64,000 nucleotides of DNA, from positions 186,001 through 250,000 of the forward strand of contig CAYJKN010000002.1 of assembly GCA_964371075.1 (NCBI GenBank). Direction: 5' to 3'. Position 1 is the stretch's first letter; every line of letters starts with the position of its first letter. The position numbers and the translations under genes were made by a program. The stretch comes from UTCHB3 sp964371075. GTDB taxonomy: Bacteria; Bacteroidota; Ignavibacteria; Ignavibacteriales; Ignavibacteriaceae. Of the stretch, positions 44,092 through 53,824 are shown piece after piece. Under the pieces are notes generated by a model. That model was not told the DNA's origin, made no database searches, and saw nothing but the letters and a program-made list of their open reading frames with translations.

Positions 44092-44979
44092 CTATCCGAA
44101 TATGTGGTCAGCTAAAAGTTGATCGATCAGTTTTTCAAGTCCCTCACGGGTCGGTTCCACCATAATATGATTTCCACCCCCGAGAATAACTGAATCAACT
44201 TTGTGAACTTTAGTTGGTGAGCCTTTAATTCCGCATCTTTCAGCGTCAAGTTCCAGTTCATCCATGGTAAGAGTTGGGATGAATAGATTTTTCTCTTCAT
44301 ATTCATGACGGAGAGTATCAGTATAAAGCAGGCTGTTTCCTTCTGTCAGCTTTTCGAGGTCCATAAGTGATTTGGCACCTTTATAAGCCATTACCCTTTT
44401 TGCACTGAAAGGTCTTGGTTCTGCTGCATCTTTAAGTACTGTAAGAAGAAAAGGGAATTTTGCTTTTACTATCTCGTAACCACCATCAATTTTTCTTCTG
44501 ATTTTGGCGTGAGTGTCGGTCATTTCAAGAATTTCTTCCACATAAGTAACCTGAGGCAGATTTAATTTTTCGGCAGTTTGGGGACCAACTTGTGCAGTGT
44601 CACCATCAATTGCCTGTCTTCCGGCAAAGACAAGGTCATATCCACCTGTTTTTTTTATCGCTTCACTTAATACATAGGAGGTTGCAAGGGTATCAGCACC
44701 GGCGAATTTTCTGTCACTTATCAGATATACTGAATCGGCACCCATATAAAGGCACTCACGGAGGATATCCGAGGCTCGTTGGGGACCCATTGTTATTGCA
44801 GTTACTGTTCCGCCAAATCTATCTTTTACTTGCAGGGCAAATTCAAGCGCAACTCTGTCTTCATTATTAAAAATTGCAGGCAATTTTGAACGGTTAACTG
44901 TTCCGTCCTCTTTCATCACACTTCCCGAGATATTTGCAGTATCGGGAACCTGCTTTACCATTACGATGGATCTAAACAC
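44092..44979 (-). CDS. etfB: Electron transfer flavoprotein beta subunit
   Basis: The 295 residues include MVKQVPDTANISGSVMKEDG, FALQVKDRFGGTVTAITMGP, DLVFAGRQAIDGDTAQVGPQTAE (AMP/FAD binding) and KAKFPFLLTVLKDAAEPR. It is the first gene of the etfB-etfA-acd-small ORF operon. Repeat array copy 5 lies 75 bases upstream of the start. Confidence 0.96.
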   Translation of the reverse strand: MFRSIVMVKQVPDTANISGSVMKEDGTVNRSKLPAIFNNEDRVALEFALQVKDRFGGTVTAITMGPQRASDILRECLYMGADSVYLISDRKFAGADTLATSYVLSEAIKKTGGYDLVFAGRQAIDGDTAQVGPQTAEKLNLPQVTYVEEILEMTDTHAKIRRKIDGGYEIVKAKFPFLLTVLKDAAEPRPFSAKRVMAYKGAKSLMDLEKLTEGNSLLYTDTLRHEYEEKNLFIPTLTMDELELDAERCGIKGSPTKVHKVDSVILGGGNHIMVEPTREGLEKLIDQLLADHIFG

Positions 44980-45053
44980 TTATGGCTCCAAAATTATAAA
45001 AACTTTCATTATTAAAATAAGAGATTCAGGATATTTTCACAACAGGTTTTTTT

Positions 45054-45138
45054 TAATGCAATAATTCAATAATCCAATAATGCAGTAATGCAGTAATCCA
45101 ATAATGCAGTAATGCAGTAATCCAATAATGCAATAATG
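45054..45138. repeat. 8-bp degenerate tandem array (TAATNCAR), copy 5
   Basis: Ten perfect-phase units: TAATGCAA, TAATTCAA, TAATCCAA, TAATGCAG twice, TAATCCAA, TAATGCAG twice, TAATCCAA, TAATGCAA, then TAATG. Only two positions vary, and they co-vary: C at position 5 goes with A at position 8, G with either A or G. Confidence 0.88.
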
Positions 45139-45184
45139 TTTTGATTACAAAGATTATCGAATAACCTTTTCCCTTGGAGAGAGA

Positions 45185-45406
45185 TATATATTCGTAGCCA
45201 TAACATCCAACCCCAACCATTTTTACCCCGTTTGTGGGGTTAAATATTTGTAGCGTCCGGATCGCCGACTGTATAATGAAATGTCGCAATGTGAACTTGT
45301 GAATATCCTCGGAGAGGATTATATATTCGTAGCCATAACATCCAACCCCAACCATTTTTACCCCGTTTGCGGGGTTAAATATTCATAGCGTCCGGATTGC
45401 CGACTG
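45185..45406. repeat. Two 87-bp direct repeats with internal hairpin
   Basis: Copies lie at 45185-45271 and 45320-45406 (offset 135) and differ at about four positions. Each holds ACCCCGTTTGTGGGGT (or TGCGGGGT), where ACCCC and GGGGT pair, giving a six-base loop. The intervening 48 bases are unrelated. Confidence 0.85.
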
Positions 45407-45614
45407 CAATACAAAATACCGTATCTGAAAGTTCACAACAAATAACTGCTTAAATGATAATTCTTTTTAATAAATTCAATTCGCTAAAATCAACTTTTCG
45501 ATCAAAACACGATTGAGATTCTTTGATTGATCGGGGCACAATTTTCGCAGGTGGATTCCTGGATTTTCTTATTAATTGACAACAAAAAATAAAAAAGAGA
45601 ATCAAAAATATCTG

Positions 45615-46367
45615 ATGGAAAAACCTCAAATCGCACCGGTGATACGAGCCATTATCGTAGATGATGAATTTCACGGCAGGGAGAACCTCAAGAAGATTAT
45701 CGAGTTATACTGCCCTGAGGTAACGGTTCTCGAATCTGCCGAATCGACTGTTCAAGCTGCAAGATTTGTGAGAGAATTGAAACCTGATGTGGTATTCCTC
45801 GATATCAATATGCCGGTTCTTGATGGATTCGACTTCCTGAGTGAGTTCGAAGATCGTAATTTTATGGTTGTTTTGGTCAGTGCTTACTCAGAATATGGGA
45901 TTAAAGCTGTGAAAGCCGGTGCAGTTGACTATCTTCTAAAACCTGTAAATATCAAAGAACTTAAACTCACCATTAAAAAACTTATCTCCCTCAAGAAAAA
46001 ACAGATTGAGGAGAGCCCCTATTTTGAGAATGATAAACTCGTTGTCCCCGATGTCCATGGTTTTAATATTATTAGTCTCGATGAGATAATAAGAATTGAA
46101 GCCGAAGGGAGCTACTCAAAAATTTACCTTACAGATGGTAAATGCAGAATAGTGACAAAAACTCTGAAGGATTTTGAGGATTCCCTGCCTGAGCAGTCAT
46201 TTTTCAGGGTTCATAAATCACATATTGTGAATCTGAAATATGTGAAGGAATATTCCGGTATCGATGGTGGATCGGTAAAAATGACGGACGGCAGCAAAGT
46301 TGAAGTCTCCCGCAGGAAAGCCGTTGATTTTGTAAAAAAAATAAAATCGGGATTGAGATCGGTTTGA
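45615..46367 (+). CDS. LytTR-family response regulator
   Basis: From ATG 45615 (a TTG 13 codons earlier is less likely) there are 250 residues. The receiver domain has VDDE, the phospho-acceptor Asp in VFLDINMP and the lysine in LLKPVN. A LytTR DNA-binding domain follows from about residue 140, with EAEGSYSKIYL, FFRVHKSHIVNL and VEVSRRK. It is phosphorylated by the kinase encoded next; the two genes overlap (TTGA). The target promoters are unknown. Confidence 0.92.
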   Translation: MEKPQIAPVIRAIIVDDEFHGRENLKKIIELYCPEVTVLESAESTVQAARFVRELKPDVVFLDINMPVLDGFDFLSEFEDRNFMVVLVSAYSEYGIKAVKAGAVDYLLKPVNIKELKLTIKKLISLKKKQIEESPYFENDKLVVPDVHGFNIISLDEIIRIEAEGSYSKIYLTDGKCRIVTKTLKDFEDSLPEQSFFRVHKSHIVNLKYVKEYSGIDGGSVKMTDGSKVEVSRRKAVDFVKKIKSGLRSV

Positions 46368-49366
46368 AAACAGTTTCACGATCTGCTGTCACCATTTTAA
46401 TCTTTATCCTGGTGTCAATTCTCCTGAAGGCACAAACTCCTCCCTTTTATCATTACACTTCAAACGAAGGCCTTGCTTCTTCAACTGTGTTCAGCATGGT
46501 TCAGGACAGGGAGGGGTTTATCTGGTTTGGTACCCTTGGTGGACTTACCCGTTTTGATGGTAAAAATTTTGTTTCGTTTGGAGTGAAAGATGGTCTGAAT
46601 TCAAATTCAATTGTTAATTTGGCAGTAGGATCAAATGGTGAACTTTTTGCAGCAACATATGAAAAAGGAATTAATGTAATAAAAAACGGGAAGATTTTGA
46701 ATTACATTCCAATAAATACTTCCGAACCTTTTCATGTTGCAAACATTTTTTTAGACGGTAAAAAAACCAACGGGCAACGGCTCTATGCGTATAAAAATGC
46801 CGGATTCATCCGCATAATCGATGAAACAAAAGATGGCAAAAAGAGTTTATCGACCATCAAGGGGGCACCCCCGGAAATTATCCGGGCAAATTTACTTGAG
46901 GATGGAACGCTGATTGTTACTGCAAAAGAAGGACTTTTTAACCCTGAAGAAGGAGTTTTAAAGGAATTAACGATTAGTGGTTTACCTGAAGGCCCCATCT
47001 ATTGCATCACACCATTAAAAGATGGCAGTTACCTTGTTGGTATGACGAGTTTGGTTTTAAGAATAAAAGACAACAGGGTAATTGAAAAAATTATTACGCC
47101 AAAAACCAATGGCACCAATAGTGTTGTCGAAATTTTTAAAGACAGTGGGGGAAATGTCTGGTTTTCTTTGATGAATAAGGGTTTTTTTATGTTGCCAAAT
47201 GGAGGAGACTCCATTATTAACATGGGCGCAAAATTTAACCTCACTGAAGCTCACATAAATAATTATTTGGAAGATAAAGAAGGAAATGTCTGGTTTAGCG
47301 TTCACGGGAAGGGAGTATATTGTCTAAATAATCTCTATTTATCCATTTTTCGTGAGACAGATGGACTTAGCAACGACAATATAAATTCCATACACAGGTT
47401 ACCCTCAGGCAAAATTATTGCAGGGACATTTAACGGATTAAATCTTCTTAGTGGTGATAAATTTAAGAGGATCGCTACTAATGCATCCACAGCGATGAAT
47501 GAATATATTTATAATATAAAAACTTTTAGTGGCGAACTTTTTGTTTCAGGTGTATTTAATATCAATGAGTTCTCAACCATCTCTATTGCCGGGATGAAGC
47601 TAAACCTTGTGAACAGGACTGCCTTTTGTAAAACTTCAAAAGGGCTATATCTTTTTGGGACTATTGGCAACAATCTACTTGTAAGTGATAAACCGGTAAA
47701 AAATGTTAAAGAATATTTTAATTTTTATCTGGAAGACAATAGAGACAAGTTAAACAGGGTGATCGATATTATTGAGGATTTTGAAGGTAATATCTGGGTG
47801 GCTATGGGGACAGGTCTTTGCAGAGTAAACAATCTCAAGTTGGAAGACGGAAAAACTTCAGGTGAGAGAAAATTTTTCCGTGAATACCCCGTTTTGTTGG
47901 CGAGAGTTAATTCAATCTGGTTGGAAGGAAAACAAAATGTCTGGTTTGCTTCAGACAAAGGTATAGCTGTTTATGAGTTTACTACAAAAGAAATGAGGAG
48001 TTATACCGAACTTAATGGGGTCGATTTGTCTTCTTCCACCTCAGTTTTAAGAGATAAAGATGGCAGATTGTGGGTTGGGACAATGAAAGGCCTATTTGTT
48101 TTTGAAAAAGGAGAATACAAGTTTTTAGACAGAAAAACAGGCTTACCATCAAATGAGATTTTATCACTGGATTTGGGCAATAAAACCAATGAAATAGCTG
48201 TCGGAACAAGCGCCGGGCTCGCCATTCTTGATATAATAAAATTTAACAAATACTCACCCCTCACACTGAATGTAATCATTACCGGATTTAAAGGGGGAGA
48301 TTCAGTCTTCACTCACTTTGACAATCTTATTCTTGAACCCGATCAACAAAATGTAACAGTCAATTTTGCAGGATTAAATTTTTCATCGCCGGGGGCTGTC
48401 ACCTATCGATACAAATTAAACGGTGATTGGGTAGAAACAGAAAACGATTTTTTATCTCTGGCATCCCTTCCGGCGGGTGACTATGAATTGCAGATTGTTG
48501 CAAAAACAAGAAATGGTGGTTGGGGGAGACCGGCAATCATCGACTTTACGATTCGCCCGGGTTTTTTTGAGTCAATCTGGTTTAAAGTACTTATAGCAAT
48601 CTTCTTTTTGGTGACAGGGCCACTGATTCTTCGCTGGCAACTGAATGTCCAAAGAAAAAGGAGTAGAGAACAACTTGAACTGACTGAGAGAATTAATCAG
48701 CTAAAACACCAGGCTCTTTCAGCTATGATGAATCCTCATTTTGTCTTCAATGCACTAAATTCTGTTCAATATCTGATTAACAGTAACAAAAATGAAGAAG
48801 CGAACGACTACATTGCGATGATGGCAAAATTGATGAGAATGAACCTCGAAACCGCCGGAAGTGGCTTCATTTTCCTCTCCCAGGAAATATCCCGATTAAA
48901 ACTCTATCTCGACCTTGAAAAACTAAGACTTGGCGACAAATTTGTGTGGGAGATCAACACCGGGAATGATGTTGACCCTGAACGAGTGATGATCCCAAAT
49001 ATGATTATTCAACCTTTTGTTGAAAACTCCCTCTGGCACGGGATAATTGAATCGGGACGAAGTGGAATATTAAACATCTCTTTTCATTTTGAAGAAATAA
49101 CTTTAAAAACCGAGTTGGACAGGGCATTGGTTATCAAAGTAACCGATAATGGTATTGGGATTCAACAAGCCAAAAAGAACAAAAAAGTGGATCATATCTC
49201 AAAAGGGATTGAAATTGTTGAAGAACGGTTGCGTCTTTTGAGTTCAAAAATGGAAATTCCTCAACCAATTTTATTCGAAGATCTTTCAAGTCGCGGCCCT
49301 GAATCTCAAGGCACCGAAATCGTTATTTCACTTCCTTCATCTCTCTACAGGATAAAAGATAGATAA
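46364..49366 (+). CDS. LytS/YpdA-type histidine kinase with two-component propeller sensor
   Basis: The 1000-residue protein starts at TTG overlapping the stop of the response regulator. A signal peptide (ILIFILVSILLKAQ) is followed by Reg_prop repeats (DREGFIWFGTLGGLTRFDG, DSGGNVWFSL, DKDGRLWVGTMKGL) that form two propellers, then a Y_Y_Y domain (about 640-735) and one membrane helix (about 741-761). The His_kinase domain carries NPHFVFNALNSVQY (His about 790), and the HATPase N-box is MIIQPFVENSLWHG. The sensor lies in the periplasm; the ligand is unknown but this architecture is often linked to glycan sensing in Bacteroidota. Confidence 0.93.
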   Translation: MKTVSRSAVTILIFILVSILLKAQTPPFYHYTSNEGLASSTVFSMVQDREGFIWFGTLGGLTRFDGKNFVSFGVKDGLNSNSIVNLAVGSNGELFAATYEKGINVIKNGKILNYIPINTSEPFHVANIFLDGKKTNGQRLYAYKNAGFIRIIDETKDGKKSLSTIKGAPPEIIRANLLEDGTLIVTAKEGLFNPEEGVLKELTISGLPEGPIYCITPLKDGSYLVGMTSLVLRIKDNRVIEKIITPKTNGTNSVVEIFKDSGGNVWFSLMNKGFFMLPNGGDSIINMGAKFNLTEAHINNYLEDKEGNVWFSVHGKGVYCLNNLYLSIFRETDGLSNDNINSIHRLPSGKIIAGTFNGLNLLSGDKFKRIATNASTAMNEYIYNIKTFSGELFVSGVFNINEFSTISIAGMKLNLVNRTAFCKTSKGLYLFGTIGNNLLVSDKPVKNVKEYFNFYLEDNRDKLNRVIDIIEDFEGNIWVAMGTGLCRVNNLKLEDGKTSGERKFFREYPVLLARVNSIWLEGKQNVWFASDKGIAVYEFTTKEMRSYTELNGVDLSSSTSVLRDKDGRLWVGTMKGLFVFEKGEYKFLDRKTGLPSNEILSLDLGNKTNEIAVGTSAGLAILDIIKFNKYSPLTLNVIITGFKGGDSVFTHFDNLILEPDQQNVTVNFAGLNFSSPGAVTYRYKLNGDWVETENDFLSLASLPAGDYELQIVAKTRNGGWGRPAIIDFTIRPGFFESIWFKVLIAIFFLVTGPLILRWQLNVQRKRSREQLELTERINQLKHQALSAMMNPHFVFNALNSVQYLINSNKNEEANDYIAMMAKLMRMNLETAGSGFIFLSQEISRLKLYLDLEKLRLGDKFVWEINTGNDVDPERVMIPNMIIQPFVENSLWHGIIESGRSGILNISFHFEEITLKTELDRALVIKVTDNGIGIQQAKKNKKVDHISKGIEIVEERLRLLSSKMEIPQPILFEDLSSRGPESQGTEIVISLPSSLYRIKDR

Positions 49367-49497
49367 ACCTGATTTCGGAAACTCCGCCGTTAAATTAAAG
49401 ATACATACCGTTAAATAAATAAACCCAACCATTAGTTACTCCTCTCTTTTTATACCGACAGTCCTTTTGCAATTTGCAGCAAAACAAGGAGCATTTT

Positions 49498-52400
49498 ATG
49501 TTTTTTTTAAAGAAATTAGTCAACTTTTTTTCTCGGTCTGATGGACAAAAAAGCGCAAAAAGGTCATCTGCACCCGTTGTGATTATCAGGCGAGAAAGAG
49601 AACCGAATACCTTGACGAGAGGTAAAAACAAAGATGAGAACAAGGGATCGAGCTTGACCCCTAAGCTGGTATTAATCCCAATTCTCTTTCTCCTCCTCAT
49701 CTCTCCCGGGGTTGCGCAGTGGCAGCAAACAAATCTCTCCGGAGCCATCAACGGACTTTTCTACGACGGAACAAACCTGTTTGCAGCTACAAACGCCGGA
49801 GTACTCAGGAGCACCGACGACGGAGTAAACTGGAACGGTGAGAATGCAGGTTTAACGACTCTCACTGCCCGAAATTTCACCACAAGCGGCACTGATATTT
49901 TTGTTGTTACTTTGTCGGGTGGTATCTACAGATCGGCAAACGGGCCTTCTTGGAGCTGGAGCCTTCTGCAATCAGGAAGCTTCCATTGTCTCCTTACCTC
50001 CGGTTCAACAATTCTTGCCGGGTCCATTGGTGGTGGTATCTACATCTCCAACAACAATGGAAACACCTGGGCACAATCGAACACCGGACTGGGAAATCTG
50101 AATGTTTGGGCACTTTACGGGACCGGATCGGCGATTTATGCGGGCACGACCGGAGGAGTCTTCAAGTCAACCGATAATGGTGCCACATGGGCTGCCGCCA
50201 ACTCGGGGATTTTATCTCTCGATATTCGCGGTTTCATCTCAGTCGGCTCGACACTTTTTGCCGGAAGTATTGGAGGAGGGATTTACAGATCCACTGATGC
50301 CGGCGCAACCTGGGCTTTCGTCGCCGGAGGGTCTGTTGATGCTTTCGCCCTGACCTGTGGAACGGATATCTACGCAGGGGCGACCAACAACGGGGGAATA
50401 AGCAAATCTACAGACAATGGACTCACCTGGGTGGGTGACAATTCAGGTCTTATAAACACTTCTGTCACAGCATTCGCCTCAACTCCAACGCATGTTTTTG
50501 CAGGCACTTTTGGAGGGGTCTATAAGAAAACACTTTCATGTCCCGTTAGTAATTGCACAACCTGGGATTTATTCAATTCAGGAGCGGTTACAACAACAGC
50601 TGCCAACATGAATGCCACACCAGAGGCAATTGGTCCCGGCACAACAGCTCCCTTTATGTCTGTTTTTACCCCCTATGTTTCAACAGGTCAACGACTTTGG
50701 GTCGGTAATACAGGCTGGGTTGCAGGAGCCCGTGATCCTAACAGGTACATCGAGTTTAATGTACAGGCAACTCCGGGTAATCAGCTTACTGTTAATCAGG
50801 TTACATTTAATTATGGAGACAATACATTAACTACAAACCTGAATATTTTGCAATCTCAAGTATTTTTCTCCACAGACGGCTGGTCAACAAGTACTCAGAT
50901 GGGTGGAACGCTCAATTATCTGAATACTGCCATGCAGACCTTTAATGTTTCCATTCCCGGAGGTCTTGTTGTTCCCGTAGGGCAACAGTTTTCTGTAAGG
51001 ATATTTCCTTATGCTCCTAACGGTAGCAACCCGATGAGTCCCTCGTTTGCAATTCACAATAATGTGCAAATATGCGGGGAATCCATTCCTTACGTTCCAC
51101 CGACGACTACATGTGTCACCTGGAATTTAATCAGTTCCGAAGCTGTCTCCTCAATATCGGGTAACATTACTGCCACTCCTGAGGTATTGGGTCTCGGCAC
51201 TTCTGCTCCATTCATGTCAATATTTTTGCCTTACACAGTCAATGGACAGAGATTATGGCTCGGAAATGCAGGCTGGCCCGCAAGCAATCGTGACCATAAC
51301 AGGTATATCGAGTTCACCGTCTCTCCAACTCCGGGGAATAATCTGACTGTTAATACTGTCTCGTTCTTTTATGGAGATAACCCGGGCTTAACTAATTTTA
51401 ATATCCTTCAGGGGGAAGTGTACTACACCGTGAACAACTGGTCAAATACTTTCCAACTGGGAACTACTTTTACTTATTTGAATACAGTGACTCAGACATT
51501 TAACCAGACAATCCCTGGTGGCGTTCTTGTACCAAACGGTGGAACCTTCAAAATGAGGATTTACCCCTGGTCTGCTGTTGGCAGCAATCCAATGAACCCG
51601 TCTTTTGCAACTCATAAAAATGTTACAATATGTGGTTCAACAACAACCGCCCCCCCAAACACCGCCTCCATCTGTGGAACAAAGTTTAATGATCTAAATG
51701 GTAACGGCTTGATGGATCTGAATGAACCGGGTCTCCCCGGGTGGACGATCACTTTGGGGACTCCAAATACTCTTCCTGTTGTCACTGATGTGAACGGCGA
51801 TTACTGTTTTACCGGTTTGGGTGCCGGAAATTACACAGTATCCGAGGTTCAACAGCCCGGATGGATTCAAACATACCCTGCTTCTCCGGGCACTCATTCT
51901 GTCACACTGATTGCAGGCCAGCAGCTTGAAAATGTAAATTTTGGAAATATGCTTGCAACTCTTAATTGTGACTCACTTTCTGCAACCGCTGTTAGAACCA
52001 ATCCCGATGATTGTAATTGGGCACTTAGTCTAAATCAACCGGCCAGTCTCCCCGGTATTGCCTCGGTTCAGGTGGTATGTTTGCTTCCTAACCAGTTTAC
52101 AACGGGAACAGGATTGGGCACTAATTACCAGAACTGGTTCACTTCAGGAAATAACATCTTTACACCTCCAACAGGTCTTGTCCCCGGTGGTGATCTGAAC
52201 AATTTCTTTAATATGTCACTTCTTTATGTAACAACTCCTCAGCTGGTTGTGGTAAATTGGATCGATACATTGGGGAATATTGTTTGTTCAGATACAGTTG
52301 AACTCGATTGTGAGATTGCTTGCACTACCATAATAGAAGATACTGTGGTCTGCAACGACGGGAATCCAATTCTTAAATTCAGGTTTATTAATGACGCTGA

Positions 52401-53646
52401 TTTTAATATGTCAAACATCCAATACACTGTGGTTTCTCCATCAGGAGTAACGGTTAATCCATCAAATGTTACCCTCACAACTCCGGTTAACCCGGGTCAA
52501 ATCTCGGGCCTGCAAAGTGTTCTGATTTCGGGTGCTTCGGTTGGAGATACAGTACATCTATCAGTTAAATATACAAGTTCTGACGGTTGTTGCTGGTGTT
52601 ATGGAAAAATAACAGTGATAATTCCTGATTGTTACACTTTCTGCGATTCACTCGGTGTTAGCGCAGTAGGAAATCCAAAAAACTGTTCTTACGACATCTC
52701 ACTCTTTAATAACAGTACGATGGTCTTCTCAAGTGTGCAGTTTGAATTGATTTCAGGCGGAGTTTTCACTAACTTCACTGCAGCAAACACAGGCTGGGGT
52801 TTCACAAATGTTTGGCCTAACAACAGCATTACTCTTGTTAAAATGCCAATTTCATCCGGAATTGGAACGGGGACTTTCAACAGTATCCTCAACATGAGTA
52901 TATCACAATATACAAATCCAATCCAGACAATTGTTGTTAGATGGATCAAAAACGGTGTTGTGATGTGTACTGATACTCTTCAGTTCACATGTATCCCAAC
53001 TGTTCCACCGGAAAATGACTGTTCACAGTTGATCGATCAGACGCTTACTTGTAGGGCTGATGGCTCATTTATGTTCAAGTTCCGCATTCAGAACAATTCG
53101 AGTATCATCTCCACCGGATATGGAATTAATCCAACAACTCCGGGAGTCACCTTCTCGAAAACGCTTGTAAACAATGTTTCCATTCTACCGGGTCAGGTTT
53201 CACCATTCGACAGTTTGATTGTGACGGGAATTGCTCCAAACTCAACACTCTGCTTCCAATCGGCGATCTTCACAACTGTAGTACCGGGCGACACGGTTTA
53301 TAACTTCTGCTGCCACAGTGATACATTGTGTATAACTACACCTGACTGTGGTTTATCGGATATCAAAGACACTGAAATTCCGAAGGAATTTGAACTGTTG
53401 CAGAATTATCCTAATCCGTTTAATCCTTCAACTACAATCAGTTACACTTTGCCACAGGCTGGTTCTGTAAAACTGACTGTATATGATCCTCTCGGAAGGG
53501 AAGTTGCGGTTCTTGTTGATGAATATAAAAACGTTGGCAGATATACAGTTGTATTTGATGCAACAATGCTCAATTCAGGAATTTATTTCTACAGAATCGT
53601 CTCGGGCGAGTATAACCAAACCCGGAAGCTCATTCTGCTGAAGTAG
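49498..53646 (+). CDS. Giant T9SS-secreted propeller / SdrD-B-like surface protein
   Basis: From ATG 49498 (AAGGAG seven bases before) it has 1382 residues. The first 55 residues are basic and hydrophilic; only then comes the signal helix (LVLIPILFLLLISPGVAQ), an unusually long n-region. A BNR-type propeller (about 70-360) is followed by two copies of an about 170-residue domain starting CTTWDLFNSGAV and CVTWNLISSEAV. An SdrD-B-like segment has GTKFNDLNGNGLMDLNEPGLPGW (split GTKFNDLNGNG and LMDLNEPGLPGW). Cys-rich modules and a T9SS domain with NYPNPFNPST complete it. Confidence 0.85.
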   Translation: MFFLKKLVNFFSRSDGQKSAKRSSAPVVIIRREREPNTLTRGKNKDENKGSSLTPKLVLIPILFLLLISPGVAQWQQTNLSGAINGLFYDGTNLFAATNAGVLRSTDDGVNWNGENAGLTTLTARNFTTSGTDIFVVTLSGGIYRSANGPSWSWSLLQSGSFHCLLTSGSTILAGSIGGGIYISNNNGNTWAQSNTGLGNLNVWALYGTGSAIYAGTTGGVFKSTDNGATWAAANSGILSLDIRGFISVGSTLFAGSIGGGIYRSTDAGATWAFVAGGSVDAFALTCGTDIYAGATNNGGISKSTDNGLTWVGDNSGLINTSVTAFASTPTHVFAGTFGGVYKKTLSCPVSNCTTWDLFNSGAVTTTAANMNATPEAIGPGTTAPFMSVFTPYVSTGQRLWVGNTGWVAGARDPNRYIEFNVQATPGNQLTVNQVTFNYGDNTLTTNLNILQSQVFFSTDGWSTSTQMGGTLNYLNTAMQTFNVSIPGGLVVPVGQQFSVRIFPYAPNGSNPMSPSFAIHNNVQICGESIPYVPPTTTCVTWNLISSEAVSSISGNITATPEVLGLGTSAPFMSIFLPYTVNGQRLWLGNAGWPASNRDHNRYIEFTVSPTPGNNLTVNTVSFFYGDNPGLTNFNILQGEVYYTVNNWSNTFQLGTTFTYLNTVTQTFNQTIPGGVLVPNGGTFKMRIYPWSAVGSNPMNPSFATHKNVTICGSTTTAPPNTASICGTKFNDLNGNGLMDLNEPGLPGWTITLGTPNTLPVVTDVNGDYCFTGLGAGNYTVSEVQQPGWIQTYPASPGTHSVTLIAGQQLENVNFGNMLATLNCDSLSATAVRTNPDDCNWALSLNQPASLPGIASVQVVCLLPNQFTTGTGLGTNYQNWFTSGNNIFTPPTGLVPGGDLNNFFNMSLLYVTTPQLVVVNWIDTLGNIVCSDTVELDCEIACTTIIEDTVVCNDGNPILKFRFINDADFNMSNIQYTVVSPSGVTVNPSNVTLTTPVNPGQISGLQSVLISGASVGDTVHLSVKYTSSDGCCWCYGKITVIIPDCYTFCDSLGVSAVGNPKNCSYDISLFNNSTMVFSSVQFELISGGVFTNFTAANTGWGFTNVWPNNSITLVKMPISSGIGTGTFNSILNMSISQYTNPIQTIVVRWIKNGVVMCTDTLQFTCIPTVPPENDCSQLIDQTLTCRADGSFMFKFRIQNNSSIISTGYGINPTTPGVTFSKTLVNNVSILPGQVSPFDSLIVTGIAPNSTLCFQSAIFTTVVPGDTVYNFCCHSDTLCITTPDCGLSDIKDTEIPKEFELLQNYPNPFNPSTTISYTLPQAGSVKLTVYDPLGREVAVLVDEYKNVGRYTVVFDATMLNSGIYFYRIVSGEYNQTRKLILLK

Positions 53647-53684
53647 ACGATTTAATACAAAACAGTTTAATCGAAATAGTAAAA

Positions 53685-53716
53685 AGAAGAAGCTCCAAAA
53701 GGGGCTTCTTCTTTTT
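53685..53716 (+). terminator. Terminator of the giant surface protein gene
   Basis: AGAAGAAGC (53685-53693) and GCTTCTTCT (53704-53712) pair around a 10-base loop, followed by T residues. Confidence 0.88.
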
Positions 53717-53824
53717 CGTTTTAAAAGTATATTTTGCACTATAAAAAATGATCTTTTTATCTGTTTTATTAATCGATTTTAGCGATTTGTCGCTCATGTG
53801 AAACCAAACGCAAAAGGTAACCTT

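Larger units (their letters stand above)
44980..45614. other. 635-bp gap with repeats only
   Basis: It separates etfB (minus) from the LytTR gene (plus). It contains the longest 8-bp array (45054-45138) and two 87-bp direct repeats. The open frame covering 45053-45355 consists only of repeat DNA and is not a gene. The LytTR promoter must lie in the last 150 bases; I cannot place it. Confidence 0.7.

Noticed and set aside
45053..45355. Open frame on the minus strand over the repeats
   Set aside because: It consists of the TAATNCAR array and the 87-bp repeats; the repeated peptide just mirrors repeat DNA, with no ribosome-binding site.
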